From Chryseobacterium sp. JJR-5R (GTDB lineage Bacteria > Bacteroidota > Bacteroidia > Flavobacteriales > Weeksellaceae): a DNA stretch of 64,000 nucleotides. Location of the stretch: positions 434,001-498,000 of the forward strand of contig NZ_CP139137.1 of assembly GCF_034047335.1 (NCBI RefSeq), written 5' to 3'. Below are positions 51,401 to 61,303 of this stretch, piece after piece (positions within the stretch are counted from its first letter, which is position 1; every line of letters begins with the position of its first letter). The notes below the pieces were generated by a model. That model was given only the letters and a program-made list of their open reading frames with translations. It did not search any database and was not told where the DNA came from. Position numbers and translations under genes: made by a program.

Positions 51401-53077
51401 TTATCTTTTAATCGTCTTCATGCTTTTTACAGAGCCGTCTTTCATGGTCAGCGTTAAGATATACATTCCTGATTTTACCCCTCCTAAGAATAAATCGGAT
51501 GAAGGGTTTTCAACAGTTGTGACAATCACTCCTGAAAGATCTGTAATCACCGCTTTTTTCACATTTTCCGGTTTCTCAAGATGTAAAATGTCAACAAACG
51601 GATTCGGGTATGCAATTCTTTCTTTTCCTTTTGCATTGACTTCACCGGTAGCCAGCACCAAAGGCTGAAGTGTTACCGTAACTTTAAAGGTTCCGTTATC
51701 AACTTTATTATAGGATGCACTACAATCAGAACCGCCATATGTTCTCCAGGCTCTCAGTTCAAAGTTTACGGTTCCTGTAAGATCATTGGCTAAAGTAAGG
51801 CCTGTTCTGTTATAAGAATAGGTTCCCGTATTTGACCCTGACCCTGATGATACTGCAGTCTCTGTGGTACTGTTGGTGGTACATGCCAAAAGGCTTCTCT
51901 GTTCAGCCATCCAGCCGTTGCCTGCAGTGGTCATCGTGTAGGAAACATCTGTTGATTTTACCTTATATCCTGTAGGAATATCGATACTGAGGCTTCCTGC
52001 ACAGTTGGTGGTAGATCCGGTGTTGACACTTGTGCTGTACATGGTATTGATGTCTCCGAGCGTATAGGTCGCTGAAATCTGCCCCGGAGTGAACTGGGTC
52101 ATTGCCCAGAAACTTTGTGAAGACCCTCCGCAGTTTGATCTCACCCAGAAATAATACATTTGCCCGGTAGTTAAATTGCTCAGCGTGGCGGACGTAACTC
52201 CTGCTGCTACACTTCCTGTAGGGGTAGTGGTGGCAGTAGGCGCCGTGGCAGAAGTACTCAGGTAATATTGGTAGCCTGCAGACGGAGCGCTGGAAGGTGC
52301 TGACCAGTTTACGGTGGCTCCGTTCATGGTTGTGGACGAGGTTAAGCTTGCGGGCATGCTGCATGCATTATAAACCTCTGCAGAGAAAGCAAAAATATTA
52401 GGAATACCTCCTGTTCCTGTCTTGGTTACTGTTATGCTTTGCACAATCTTTGACTGGTTAGCGGCATCTATTGCCAAAGGAATCTGATAAAGCCTTGGGT
52501 TTGTTGAATTAGACTCTAACACATCGGTTGTTTTCTTGATTCTTCCGATCCCCTGAACCGCAAAATTGCTTCCGCCATACCAGTCGTTAATGCTTATGGC
52601 TGAAAAAGTCTGTGTGGTCGCATCAGAAAAATTAACAGTTATATCTACGGTACAGTTACCGCTTCCTCCCGTTGCAAGCATATACAGATTCGAGACCGCT
52701 TTAGGAGTGGTAAACGCTAGTGTTCCGCTGTCACCTGAATTCTCCAGTCTTAGGGAATTATTCGCGCTGTAAGAGCCCATCTGATAACTCAGTCCGGATG
52801 GCGAAGCTACTGCAGAGTTAATGACTTCGTTAACAGGAAGTCCATAGGTAAGCGGCGTACTCGACGCGGTCAGCTGAAAATCACGTGAAACAAACGCGTA
52901 ACTTACACCATCCACATCACTGTTGGTGCTTACGGTAGAAGAACCTACGCCATTTGCGATAACATCAGCATTGAAACCGCTCTGAATCGGCAAGGTCTGA
53001 TATTGCTGAGCATTAAAATGACTAGTAAATATTGCTGTAAGGGCTACAGCTGTAAGAGAGAGTAATTTTCTTTTCAT
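51401..53077 (-). CDS. T9SS-exported protein with Fn3 domain
   Basis: 558 residues. Signal peptide (HFNAQQ, about residue 24), a beta-rich region to 235, a fibronectin type III domain (about 240-330, ATVNWSAPSSAPSAGYQYYLS), a Ser/Thr/Gly-rich region, and a C-terminal type A T9SS sorting domain (RIAYPNPFVDILHLEK; LSGVIVTTVENPSSDLFL; GVKSGMYILTLTMKDGSVKSMKTIKR). It would be secreted across the outer membrane by the type IX system. Role unknown; a surface adhesin-like protein is possible. Confidence 0.9.
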   Translation of the reverse strand: MKRKLLSLTAVALTAIFTSHFNAQQYQTLPIQSGFNADVIANGVGSSTVSTNSDVDGVSYAFVSRDFQLTASSTPLTYGLPVNEVINSAVASPSGLSYQMGSYSANNSLRLENSGDSGTLAFTTPKAVSNLYMLATGGSGNCTVDITVNFSDATTQTFSAISINDWYGGSNFAVQGIGRIKKTTDVLESNSTNPRLYQIPLAIDAANQSKIVQSITVTKTGTGGIPNIFAFSAEVYNACSMPASLTSSTTMNGATVNWSAPSSAPSAGYQYYLSTSATAPTATTTPTGSVAAGVTSATLSNLTTGQMYYFWVRSNCGGSSQSFWAMTQFTPGQISATYTLGDINTMYSTSVNTGSTTNCAGSLSIDIPTGYKVKSTDVSYTMTTAGNGWMAEQRSLLACTTNSTTETAVSSGSGSNTGTYSYNRTGLTLANDLTGTVNFELRAWRTYGGSDCSASYNKVDNGTFKVTVTLQPLVLATGEVNAKGKERIAYPNPFVDILHLEKPENVKKAVITDLSGVIVTTVENPSSDLFLGGVKSGMYILTLTMKDGSVKSMKTIKR

Positions 53078-53267
53078 AAACTTATATTAGATTTATTCTG
53101 CTAATATAGTTAATAAATTAATAAAATTTCAACAGAAGTTAAATTTTAATATTGAATTTTTACACAAAATACTCAAAGGATATTATTATGTTAATTATTA
53201 ATAGATTTTAGCTATAGATTTATTTAGCTTAATTGAGCTGGTGAATATTGTGTGGTAGGTGAAGAAA

Positions 53268-53289
53268 AAGCCTCCTGATATGGAGGCTT
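53268..53289 (-). terminator. Terminator of GH63-like glucosidase gene
   Basis: AAGCCTCC (53268-53275), loop TGATAT, GGAGGCTT (53282-53289). On the minus strand the hairpin is followed by TTTTTC, and it lies 26 bases past the glucosidase stop. Confidence 0.85.
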
Positions 53290-53314
53290 GTATTCATACT
53301 ATAAAATTTGTTCA

Positions 53315-55930
53315 TTACAAAGTCAGTCTCGGCTTCATCAGCTTTGCAACGGTTGCCGTCCAGCCCGTCTGGTGGGAAGCACCTACACCGCGGCCATTGT
53401 CACCATGGAAATATTCAAAAAAAGTAATGTAATCTTTAAAGTTTTCATCATAATTGAATTTTGCATTCCCTCCGTTAAAAGCGCGTTGCCCTACTTCATC
53501 CTTGAGGAAGATGGAACACAGCCTGTTGCTTATATTGTGAGCCACTTCATCAAGGTTTTTATAGTCACCGCTGCCTGTAGGGAGTTCAATCTTAAGGCTG
53601 TTCCCGTAGTAAAAATGGAACCTCTGCAGGCTTTCCACAATTAAGAAATTGATAGGAAACCAGATCGGCCCTCTCCAGTTGCTGTTCCCGCCGAACATGC
53701 GGCTGTCACTTTCTGCAGGGGTATAATAGACCACATTTTCAGTTCCGTGGACCGAAAATATAAACGGATTTTCCTCATACACCTTAGACATGGCCCGGAT
53801 TCCGTAGTCACTCAGAAATTCTTTCTCATCCAGCATTCTTGACAATACCTTGGAAAGCCTGTTTTTACGCAGGATGCTCATCAGGTGTTTTCTTCCCTGG
53901 CCTTCCTCTTCCCAGTGCGATACCAGCTTGGTCAGCTCAGGCTTGTTTTTAAGCACCCATTCCATTCTTTCTACGAAATTGGGCATTTTATCAAGCAGGT
54001 GATGATCTATAATTTCTACCGCAAACATCGGGATCAGACCTACGATGCTTCTGAGCTTCAGGGAAACGCTGTCGCCGTCTCCAAGCTGTAAAACATCATA
54101 AAAGAAGCCGTCTTCTTCATTCCAAAGCCCTTTTGTGCCGTCACCCAGGTTTTCCATGGCCTCGGCAATATAAAGGTAATGCTCGAAAAACTTAATCGCC
54201 ATATCTTCATATACCGGATAGTATTGGGCAAGTTCCATGGCAATCCGCATCATATTCAGTGCATACATGGCCATCCAGCTGGTGCCGTCAGCCTGTTCCA
54301 GGTGCTGGCCATCCTTTAATGTCATATTCCGGTCAAAAGCCCCGATGTTATCAAGCCCGAGAAAACCGCCTCCGAAAATATTTTTCCCGCTTTTGTCCTT
54401 CCGGTTAACCCACCACGTAAAGTTAAGGAGCAGCTTCTGAAAAACTTTTTCCAGAAATAAAAGGTCCGGCTTTCCGTTCTGCTTTTCGTCAATTTTAAAA
54501 ACCCTGAAACATGACCACGCATGCACAGGCGGGTTTACATCACTCAGATTCCATTCATATGCCGGAAGCTGCCCGTTGGGATGCATATACCATTCCTTCG
54601 TTAATAAAAGAAGCTGCCCTTTGGCAAATTCGGCATCGATGATTGCAAACGGTACACAGTGGAAAGCCAGGTCCCATGTTGCATACCACGGATATTCCCA
54701 TTTATCGGGCATTGAAATGATATCTTTATTGTGAAGATGGTTCCATTCCGTGTTTCTTACATATTGATCAAAATCTCTCGGCGCCTCGTAATTGGGGTCT
54801 CCTTTCAGCCATTTTCCCACATTGTAATGGTAGAACTGCTTATTCCACAACAATCCTGCGAATGCCTGCCGCTGTACATTCTTTTCATCATCGCTTTCTA
54901 CATCATTCTGGAGTTCTGCGTAGAATTCATCTGCTTCATCAGTCCTTTTTTTAAGTATTTTGTCGAAATCCTGAAAAGGATGGTCTGATTCATCAGGTGA
55001 CAGCCTGAAATCAAATGTTTTCGAGTGGCCTGCTTTAACCGTTTCATCAATTATAAATGAGGCCTTTGTGCCTCTTTTTTCAGGATTAACGGTATTGCTC
55101 CCGTAAATAATATAGTCATTGATTCCATCCTTGAAATAAGTATTGCCGGGATAGGCTGTTCCGCTTAATTTCGGGTCATTTGTTTCATTATCACAAAAAG
55201 CACTTTCAGCATTCATGTCTCTCGAATAAAACTTCTTAACGGGAATACTGTCGTGATTGATGTTGATGCAGCCTTCATGAGAAGCATTCGTCTGCCCTTT
55301 ATACGTATTGTAGCCCCATTTCCAGTTATTCCTGAACCATACGGCAGGCGCAACAACAATAGGTGCATCTTTATCGCTCCTGTTGCATACCGTTACCCGT
55401 ATCAGGAAATCATGGCAGTCTGCTTTGGCATATTCAATAAAAATATCAAAATATTCATCATTGTCAAAAATTCCGGTATCAAAAAGCTCATATTCAGGCT
55501 GTTTTTTGCTGCGTCTTGCATTTTCAGCACGGATATCGTCATAAGGAAATTCATTGATGGGATATTTATACAGCATCTTCATGTAGCTGTGCGTCGGGGT
55601 ATTATCCAGGTAGTAAAAGATTTCCTTGATGTCTTCCCCATGGTTTCCCTGAGGATTGCTGAGCCCGAAGAAACGCTCTTTTACGATTTTATCTTTCTTG
55701 TTCCAGAAAGAAAGGGCAAAACAGAAAATCTGCTTCGCATCGGAAATTCCTGCAATTCCCTCTTCGCCCCAGCGGTACGCATAGCTTTCTGCGTTGTTAT
55801 GATTGGCGAAATTCCATGCATCGCCGTTCGGGCTGTAGTCTTCCCGTACATTTCCCCATTGGCGGTTACTTACATAGGGTCCCCAGTTTTTCCAGTTGCT
55901 GTCTTGTAATCTTTGTTTTTCTGCAATCAT
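53315..55930 (-). CDS. GH63-like glucosidase
   Basis: 871 residues, no signal peptide, so cytoplasmic. N-terminal beta-sandwich and C-terminal (alpha/alpha)6 barrel typical of the GH63 mannosyl-oligosaccharide-glucosidase-like group. Landmarks: WGPYVSNRQWGNVREDYSPNGDAWNF, WYATWDLAFHCVPFAI (with the catalytic Asp of the WDxAF motif), GFLGLDNIGAFDR, MFGGNSNWRGPIWFPINFLIVES near the end. Likely hydrolyses glucosides such as mannosylglycerate or oligosaccharides; substrate not decided. Stands alone between other units. Confidence 0.88.
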   Translation of the reverse strand: MIAEKQRLQDSNWKNWGPYVSNRQWGNVREDYSPNGDAWNFANHNNAESYAYRWGEEGIAGISDAKQIFCFALSFWNKKDKIVKERFFGLSNPQGNHGEDIKEIFYYLDNTPTHSYMKMLYKYPINEFPYDDIRAENARRSKKQPEYELFDTGIFDNDEYFDIFIEYAKADCHDFLIRVTVCNRSDKDAPIVVAPAVWFRNNWKWGYNTYKGQTNASHEGCININHDSIPVKKFYSRDMNAESAFCDNETNDPKLSGTAYPGNTYFKDGINDYIIYGSNTVNPEKRGTKASFIIDETVKAGHSKTFDFRLSPDESDHPFQDFDKILKKRTDEADEFYAELQNDVESDDEKNVQRQAFAGLLWNKQFYHYNVGKWLKGDPNYEAPRDFDQYVRNTEWNHLHNKDIISMPDKWEYPWYATWDLAFHCVPFAIIDAEFAKGQLLLLTKEWYMHPNGQLPAYEWNLSDVNPPVHAWSCFRVFKIDEKQNGKPDLLFLEKVFQKLLLNFTWWVNRKDKSGKNIFGGGFLGLDNIGAFDRNMTLKDGQHLEQADGTSWMAMYALNMMRIAMELAQYYPVYEDMAIKFFEHYLYIAEAMENLGDGTKGLWNEEDGFFYDVLQLGDGDSVSLKLRSIVGLIPMFAVEIIDHHLLDKMPNFVERMEWVLKNKPELTKLVSHWEEEGQGRKHLMSILRKNRLSKVLSRMLDEKEFLSDYGIRAMSKVYEENPFIFSVHGTENVVYYTPAESDSRMFGGNSNWRGPIWFPINFLIVESLQRFHFYYGNSLKIELPTGSGDYKNLDEVAHNISNRLCSIFLKDEVGQRAFNGGNAKFNYDENFKDYITFFEYFHGDNGRGVGASHQTGWTATVAKLMKPRLTL

Positions 55931-56084
55931 ATTTCACCTGTTTTCCATACGAAGTTAAGTTTTTTTGATAAAAAATTCCAACTTCCTACATTTGAATTAT
56001 TTGTAATATAACCTTCAAAACCCTTTACTGATAAGGGTTTATTGTATTAAATTAAATTTATATAAATATTTTAAAAATATATTC

Positions 56085-56092
56085 TATCTTTG
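56085..56092 (+). promoter_or_regulatory. -7 element of methionine operon
   Basis: TATCTTTG matches TAnnTTTG and lies about 30 bases before the riboswitch; transcription from it would include the whole aptamer. No TTG is found about 20 bases upstream. Confidence 0.6.
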
Positions 56093-56121
56093 CACCATTC
56101 GTTCATTAGCATATTGAAAAT

Positions 56122-56226
56122 GTTATCAAGAAAGGTTGAGGGATTAGACCCTGTGAAACCTTAGCAACCCTTTGTGCAAGCAAAGAAGGTGCTACGTTCT
56201 ACCAGATTTATTTCTGGACAGATAAC
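56122..56226 (+). ncRNA. SAM-I (S-box) riboswitch
   Basis: P1 closes with GTTATC (56122-56127) and GATAAC (56221-56226). Inside are the conserved S-box stretches: AAGAAAGGTTGAGGGATTAG with the AGGGA run, GAAACCTTAGCAACC, AAGGTGCTA and GACAGATAA. These are the SAM-binding core and kink-turn parts of the SAM-I aptamer. Past it, two small stems (CTGAAA/TTTCAG at 56230-56245; GCCAT/ATGGC at 56245-56258 with TTTT) may be the expression platform. It should switch off the methionine operon when SAM is high. Confidence 0.9.
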
Positions 56227-56293
56227 TTACTGAAATTTCTTTCAGCCATTCTCATGGCATTTTCAATTGTATTATCATAAAAGTATAATAGAA

Positions 56294-57238
56294 TTGAAAA
56301 TAAAACTGAACCTTATTCATTTTTCGTACCATACCGATTCCGATAAGGAATATCCCATTCCGTTAAGCTATCAGCTTTTCGGGAAAACCCTCTTTTCAGC
56401 CCCGGTTATTTTAGTCAACCATGCGTTAACCGGAAATTCAGAGGTAGCAGGGGAGAAAGGATGGTGGAAAAACCTGATCGGCGAAAACCTTATCATTGAT
56501 ACCAATAAGTACACCGTTCTGTGCTTCAATATTCCCGGAAACGGATATGACGGTTTTTTATTGGATGAATATGAAGACTTTACCCCTTCGGATATAGCCA
56601 ATATCTTTTTAAAGGGGCTGGAAGAATTAGGAATTAACCGATTGCATGCCATCATCGGAGGTTCTCTGGGTGGCGGAATCGGATGGGAAATGCTGGCAAA
56701 AAGCCCGGGACTGGCTGAGGTTTTTATTCCCGTTGCCTGCGATTATAAAACCCATGACTGGCTCCATGCACAATGCCTGGTCCAGAAATTTTTACTGAAC
56801 CAGAATGATGAGCCTCTGCAAAAAGCAAGGATCCATGCCATGCTGTGCTACAGGACGCCCCAGTCTTTAAACAGCAGGTTTCAGAATACATACAACAACG
56901 AAAAGCAACGGCTGGAATCCGAAGACTGGCTGTTGTACCACGGAAATGCATTAAACGAGAGATTTAGTCTGAAAGCATACCGGCTGATGAACCATCTGCT
57001 GATGAACATCAATGCTCCTGAAAACAGACTGAGCAGCATAGAAGCAGATATACATATGATTGCAGTGGATACCGATCTGTTTTTTCCGGCTTCAGAGATC
57101 CGGATGTGCTGTGAGAACCTGAAAAAGAATAAAAATCGTGTGTTTTATCATGAAATACAGTCCATACACGGGCATGATGCCTTTCTGATGGAATATGAAC
57201 AATTAAATACAATCATTAAAAATATTTTGCAAAGATGA
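56294..57238 (+). CDS. metX: Homoserine O-acyltransferase (MetX), TTG start
   Basis: 314 residues if it begins at TTG 56294 ([M]KIKLNLIHFSY); an earlier TTG at 56267 would add 9 residues, and no ATG is available in the N-terminal part. Alpha/beta-hydrolase fold: oxyanion region NHALTGNSEVAG, nucleophile elbow IIGGSLGGGIGWEML, Asp in VDTDLFFP and His in IHGHDAFLMEY. Transfers an acetyl or succinyl group to homoserine; which one cannot be told. First gene under the SAM-I riboswitch; overlaps the next gene by 4 bases. Confidence 0.9.
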   Translation: MKIKLNLIHFSYHTDSDKEYPIPLSYQLFGKTLFSAPVILVNHALTGNSEVAGEKGWWKNLIGENLIIDTNKYTVLCFNIPGNGYDGFLLDEYEDFTPSDIANIFLKGLEELGINRLHAIIGGSLGGGIGWEMLAKSPGLAEVFIPVACDYKTHDWLHAQCLVQKFLLNQNDEPLQKARIHAMLCYRTPQSLNSRFQNTYNNEKQRLESEDWLLYHGNALNERFSLKAYRLMNHLLMNINAPENRLSSIEADIHMIAVDTDLFFPASEIRMCCENLKKNKNRVFYHEIQSIHGHDAFLMEYEQLNTIIKNILQR

Positions 57239-58776
57239 AGAACAGTGCCAACGAAATAAAATTTTTAAAAAACAGGTCAATCATTAAGTTTGAAGGCGAA
57301 GATTTCCTTGGGGAAATCGGGATTGACGGAAGGATTTTCAAAGCGCTTACCCTGGCGCGGATCAGTGTCGGGGTGATCTCCCAGCAGGCCATTGAAAACG
57401 GATTGTCTATTCTGGTACAGGAAAGTGATTCTGAAAAAGCAGTCAATTGCCTGATTGACGAATTTGAGGCAGAACGGAAATCCGGAAAAGTTTCTCAGAT
57501 CTACAGTATCAATAATGTATCAGTATTGGGTTTTGTTGCCGAAGATTTTAATAAAGTATTGTCGGAACTGGCCAGGAATAATGTATTCCCGTTGCTGCTT
57601 AACCAAATCGCCAGTGAGAAAAGGGTAAATATCGTGGTAACCTCTTCACAGAGCGAAAAAGCAAAAAACATCATCGAATCCGAAATTTATAAAAAACCGA
57701 AAACGGTACATCTGGCCATCATCGGTCACGGAAATGTTGGGAAAACACTGATAAAACAGGTTCTGGAATCTTCTGAAGAAATTAAAAGACGTAAAAATAT
57801 CGATCTTAAGGTGGTAGCGGTAGCCAACTCAAGAAAAATAGCCTTCAGTACGAAAGGGTTCGGTAATAATTGGAATGATGAGGTGCTGACTGCTGAGACA
57901 CCTTCGCATGTTGATACCCTGATCAGGTTTTCAAAAGAAAACCAGCTGGAAAACCTGATTGTGGTAGACAACACGGCAAGCACAGACTTTGTGAAAAACT
58001 ACCATGCGCTGGCCGAAAACGGTTTTGACCTGGTGTCTTCCAATAAAATCTTCAACACGCTTCCGATTGAAGAATACCGCAAGCTGAGATATACCTTAAA
58101 TAAAAACAACAGGCGCTACCTGTATGAAACCAATGTGGGCGCCGGCCTGCCGCTGATTGATACCATTAAGCTTTTACACCTTTCAGGGGAAAATATCACG
58201 AGGATCAAAGGCGTATTTTCAGGGACTTTAAGTTATGTATTCAATAATTTTTCTTTAAGGGACGACAAATTTTCTGTCATCATCAGTGAAGCACTGGAAA
58301 AAGGATATACCGAGCCGGACCCGAGAGAAGACCTGTCAGGAAATGATGTTGCCAGAAAGCTGCTGATTTTAGCGAGGGAGTTGGATCTTATCAATGAATT
58401 TAATGATATCAAAATCCAGAACCTGGTGCCGGAGCATTTGCTTTCCGTTTCCAAACCGGAATTTCTGACAAGGCTTGGAGAACTGGATGAAGAATACCAG
58501 AAAATCAAAGAAAACCAGGAGCCCGGGCATGTCCTTAGATATGTAGGTGACCTGCACGGAGACCTGCAGCAGGACAAAGGCGAACTGGATGTGCAGATGA
58601 TTTCTGTTCCCGCAGGCTCAGCCTTAGGACAGCTGAAAGGCTCAGATTCAATCTTTGAGATTTATACCGAAAGTTACGGAGAACATCCGATTGTCATCAT
58701 GGGAGCCGGAGCAGGAGCCTTGGTAACTGCCAGAGGAGTTTTCGGCGATATTTTAAGACTCAGTGAAACAAAATAA
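57235..58776 (+). CDS. Homoserine dehydrogenase with ACT domain, no kinase domain
   Basis: 513 residues. Residues 1-150 are an ACT-type regulatory part (ISVGVISQQAIENGLSILVQE; VSVLGFVAEDF; RVNIVVTSSQSEKA); then homoserine dehydrogenase: NAD(P) motif IIGHGNVGKTL (about 160-170), LVSSNKIFN, YETNVGAGLPLIDT, GVFSGTLSYVFNNF and LSGNDVARKLLILAREL. The architecture equals the C-terminal two thirds of bifunctional ThrA/MetL, with the aspartokinase lost. Makes homoserine from aspartate semialdehyde for MetX; starts within the metX stop (ATGA). Confidence 0.92.
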   Translation: MKNSANEIKFLKNRSIIKFEGEDFLGEIGIDGRIFKALTLARISVGVISQQAIENGLSILVQESDSEKAVNCLIDEFEAERKSGKVSQIYSINNVSVLGFVAEDFNKVLSELARNNVFPLLLNQIASEKRVNIVVTSSQSEKAKNIIESEIYKKPKTVHLAIIGHGNVGKTLIKQVLESSEEIKRRKNIDLKVVAVANSRKIAFSTKGFGNNWNDEVLTAETPSHVDTLIRFSKENQLENLIVVDNTASTDFVKNYHALAENGFDLVSSNKIFNTLPIEEYRKLRYTLNKNNRRYLYETNVGAGLPLIDTIKLLHLSGENITRIKGVFSGTLSYVFNNFSLRDDKFSVIISEALEKGYTEPDPREDLSGNDVARKLLILARELDLINEFNDIKIQNLVPEHLLSVSKPEFLTRLGELDEEYQKIKENQEPGHVLRYVGDLHGDLQQDKGELDVQMISVPAGSALGQLKGSDSIFEIYTESYGEHPIVIMGAGAGALVTARGVFGDILRLSETK

Positions 58777-58894
58777 ATAGATAAATGAATAATAGGTAAT
58801 AATATAAAAATTTTATCATTATAATAATTTAAAAATACTGCCATACATTGGTAAAATGCTAAACTGATACATTGTTCTGTTAAATTTAATTTTT

Positions 58895-60055
58895 ATGGAA
58901 AATTTTGAAACCCTTGCGATACGGACACAGACTGAAAGAACCCAGTTTGACGAGCATTCAACACCGCTGTTTTTAACCTCAAGCTTTGTTTTTGAAGATG
59001 CCGACGACATGCGTGCCAGCTTTGCCGAAGAAAAACCCAAAAACCTGTACAGCCGGTTTTCAAACCCGAACGTAACGGAATTTACGGATAAGATCACAAA
59101 AATGGAAGGCGCGGAAGCAGGCTATGCTTTTGCAACCGGAATGGCAGCCATCTATTCAACTTTTGCCACTTTGCTGAACGCAGGTGACCATATCGTGAGC
59201 TGCCAGTCGGTTTTCGGTTCTACCCATACACTGTTCACCAAATATTTCCCGAAATGGAATATCCAGACCAGTTATTTCAAGGCTGAAGATGCAGGAAATG
59301 TAGAACAATACATTCAGCCGAACACAAAAATCCTATACCTGGAAACCCCTACCAATCCTGCCATTGAGGTATTGGACCTGGCATTTTTCGGGCAAATCGC
59401 TAAAAAGCACAACCTGATATTCATTGTAGACAATTGTTTTGCAACGCCTTACTTACAGCAGCCGGTCAAGTATGGAGCAGATATTGTCGTACATTCGGCA
59501 ACAAAACTCATTGACGGGCAGGGGCGTGTGTTAGGCGGTGTTGCTGTCGGAAGAGAAGACCTGATCAGGGAAATTTATCTTTTCGCAAGGAATACCGGAC
59601 CCGCCATGTCTCCGTTTAATGCCTGGGTGTTATCCAAAAGCTTGGAAACATTAGCCGTACGTGTAGAAAGACACTGCGAAAATGCAATGAAAGTAGCGGT
59701 ATTTTTAGAGAGCCAGCCGAATGTAGAATTGGTGAAATATCCGTTTTTACCTTCTCACCCGGGCTATGAAATTGCCAAAAAGCAGATGAAAATGGGAGGA
59801 AATATCGTAGCCTTTGAAATAAAAGGAGGCATTGATGGCGGAAGGAAATTTTTAAATAAAATAAAAATGTGCTCATTATCCGCAAACCTGGGCGATACCA
59901 GGACTATTGTGACGCATCCGGCATCAACCACGCATTCCAAGCTGACTGATGAAGAAAGAAATGAAGTTGGGATTACGGCAGGGCTGGTGCGCTGTTCCGT
60001 GGGCCTCGAAAATGTGGAGGATATCATTGCAGATCTGAAGCAGGCGCTGGAATAA
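58895..60055 (+). CDS. metZ: Cys/Met-metabolism PLP enzyme, O-acyl-homoserine sulfhydrylase type
   Basis: 386 residues of the gamma-family PLP enzymes. PLP lysine in VHSATKLIDGQGRVLGG near residue 204; DGQGR is the mark of MetZ-type sulfhydrylases, as opposed to cystathionine gamma-synthase. Also YSRFSNPNV, AFATGMAAIYSTFATLL and LETPTNPAIEVLDL. Makes homocysteine from the MetX product and sulfide. The symbol is likely, not proven. It follows the dehydrogenase after 118 bases in the same direction. Confidence 0.88.
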   Translation: MENFETLAIRTQTERTQFDEHSTPLFLTSSFVFEDADDMRASFAEEKPKNLYSRFSNPNVTEFTDKITKMEGAEAGYAFATGMAAIYSTFATLLNAGDHIVSCQSVFGSTHTLFTKYFPKWNIQTSYFKAEDAGNVEQYIQPNTKILYLETPTNPAIEVLDLAFFGQIAKKHNLIFIVDNCFATPYLQQPVKYGADIVVHSATKLIDGQGRVLGGVAVGREDLIREIYLFARNTGPAMSPFNAWVLSKSLETLAVRVERHCENAMKVAVFLESQPNVELVKYPFLPSHPGYEIAKKQMKMGGNIVAFEIKGGIDGGRKFLNKIKMCSLSANLGDTRTIVTHPASTTHSKLTDEERNEVGITAGLVRCSVGLENVEDIIADLKQALE

Positions 60056-60281
60056 TACGGCCTTAGGCAGCGTTGGAAGATTCAGGAGCAACAGCATACC
60101 GTTTCAGAAACAAAATTCTCACCTGCTGTCCGCTGTATCTTTTTTGTTCGGTTCCGCCTCGCAAAAAAGGATGCCGCTTCCATCAGGGCTATGTTGAAGA
60201 TTTTGTTGTCAATTCACTGATGATAAAAAAAATAGAAATTAAATTCATTTCCTATTTAAAACAGATCATAATAAAGTAAAA
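60056..60281 (+). other. Intergenic stretch with gene-like relic
   Basis: 226 bases between metZ and the first metH ORF. A 68-codon frame at 60073-60279 has no family and a poor amino-acid profile. Inside, TTTTTTG and CAAAAAA arms (around 60138-60168) can form a hairpin. The bases from 60120 to 60195 have a higher G+C content than the rest, like an inserted or degenerate element. No promoter is evident; SAM control could read through from upstream. Confidence 0.35.
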
Positions 60282-61301
60282 ATGAAAAATTCAGAACCAT
60301 TATACAAAGCATTGTCCGAAAGGATCTTGATTCTTGACGGCGCCATGGGAACCATGCTGCAGCGCTATAAATTTGAAGAAGAAGATTACCGTGGCGAACG
60401 TTTCAGAAACTGGGAACACCCTGTAAAAGGAAACAATGATTTGCTGTCTCTCACACAACCCCACGCCATCTATGAAGTACATCAAAAATACCTTGAAGCC
60501 GGTGCCGATATCATCGAAACCAATACATTTTCAGGAACCACCATTGCGATGGCAGATTACCATATGGAAGAGCTGGTGTATGAGCTGAATTACGAATCAG
60601 CAAAAATAGCACGCCGTGCCTGTGAGGAATACACCGCAAAAAATCCGGATAAACCGAGATTTGTAGCCGGTGCCATAGGCCCGACCAACAGAACCGCAAG
60701 CCTCAGCCCCGATGTTAACGACCCGGGTTATAGGGCCATTACTTTTGAAGAGTTAAGAGCAGCTTATAAACAGCAGTGCGAGGCTCTGTTAGACGGAGGC
60801 TCCGATATTTTGCTTGTAGAAACCATTTTCGATACCCTGAATGCAAAAGCAGCCCTGTTTGCCATCGATGAAATTCAGGAAGAAAGAGGAATCAATATCC
60901 CGATTATGGTTTCCGGGACCATTACCGATGCTTCAGGAAGGACACTGAGCGGCCAGACGGCAGAAGCTTTCTTAATCTCCGTATCACATCTGAACCTGCT
61001 GAGCGTAGGGTTCAACTGTGCATTAGGGGCCAATCAGCTGACCCCGTATCTCGAGACATTAGCCCACAACTCCGGGTTTTATGTTTCGGCCTATCCTAAT
61101 GCAGGTTTGCCCAATGCTTTCGGGCAGTATGACGAGTCTCCGGAGTTTATGGCAGAGCAGATCAGGGAATATGTGGAAAAAAAGCTGATCAATATCGTCG
61201 GCGGATGCTGCGGTACCACACCGGAACATATCAGGGCGATTGCAGGTCTGGTTGAAAAATATGAACCGAGAAAAACAACCTATAATAAGGCGTTGATTTA
61301 A
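60282..61301 (+). CDS. metH: Methionine synthase, homocysteine-binding half
   Basis: 339 residues covering only the homocysteine S-methyltransferase domain of cobalamin-dependent Met[26 protein letters not shown] at the start, [52 protein letters not shown] with the first zinc Cys, and [16 protein letters not shown] with the other two. The remaining domains are in the next ORF, 62 bases on. Split MetH is known in Bacteroidota. Confidence 0.95.
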   Translation: MKNSEPLYKALSERILILDGAMGTMLQRYKFEEEDYRGERFRNWEHPVKGNNDLLSLTQPHAIYEVHQKYLEAGADIIETNTFSGTTIAMADYHMEELVYELNYESAKIARRACEEYTAKNPDKPRFVAGAIGPTNRTASLSPDVNDPGYRAITFEELRAAYKQQCEALLDGGSDILLVETIFDTLNAKAALFAIDEIQEERGINIPIMVSGTITDASGRTLSGQTAEAFLISVSHLNLLSVGFNCALGANQLTPYLETLAHNSGFYVSAYPNAGLPNAFGQYDESPEFMAEQIREYVEKKLINIVGGCCGTTPEHIRAIAGLVEKYEPRKTTYNKALI

Positions 61302-61303
61302 TA

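Noticed and set aside
55253..55909. 218-codon plus-strand frame over the glucosidase gene
   Set aside because: Antisense to the well-supported GH63-like gene; the product has no domain and odd composition.
60073..60279. 68-codon frame between metZ and metH
   Set aside because: No homology recognised and composition unlike the neighbouring proteins; treated as a relic region instead.
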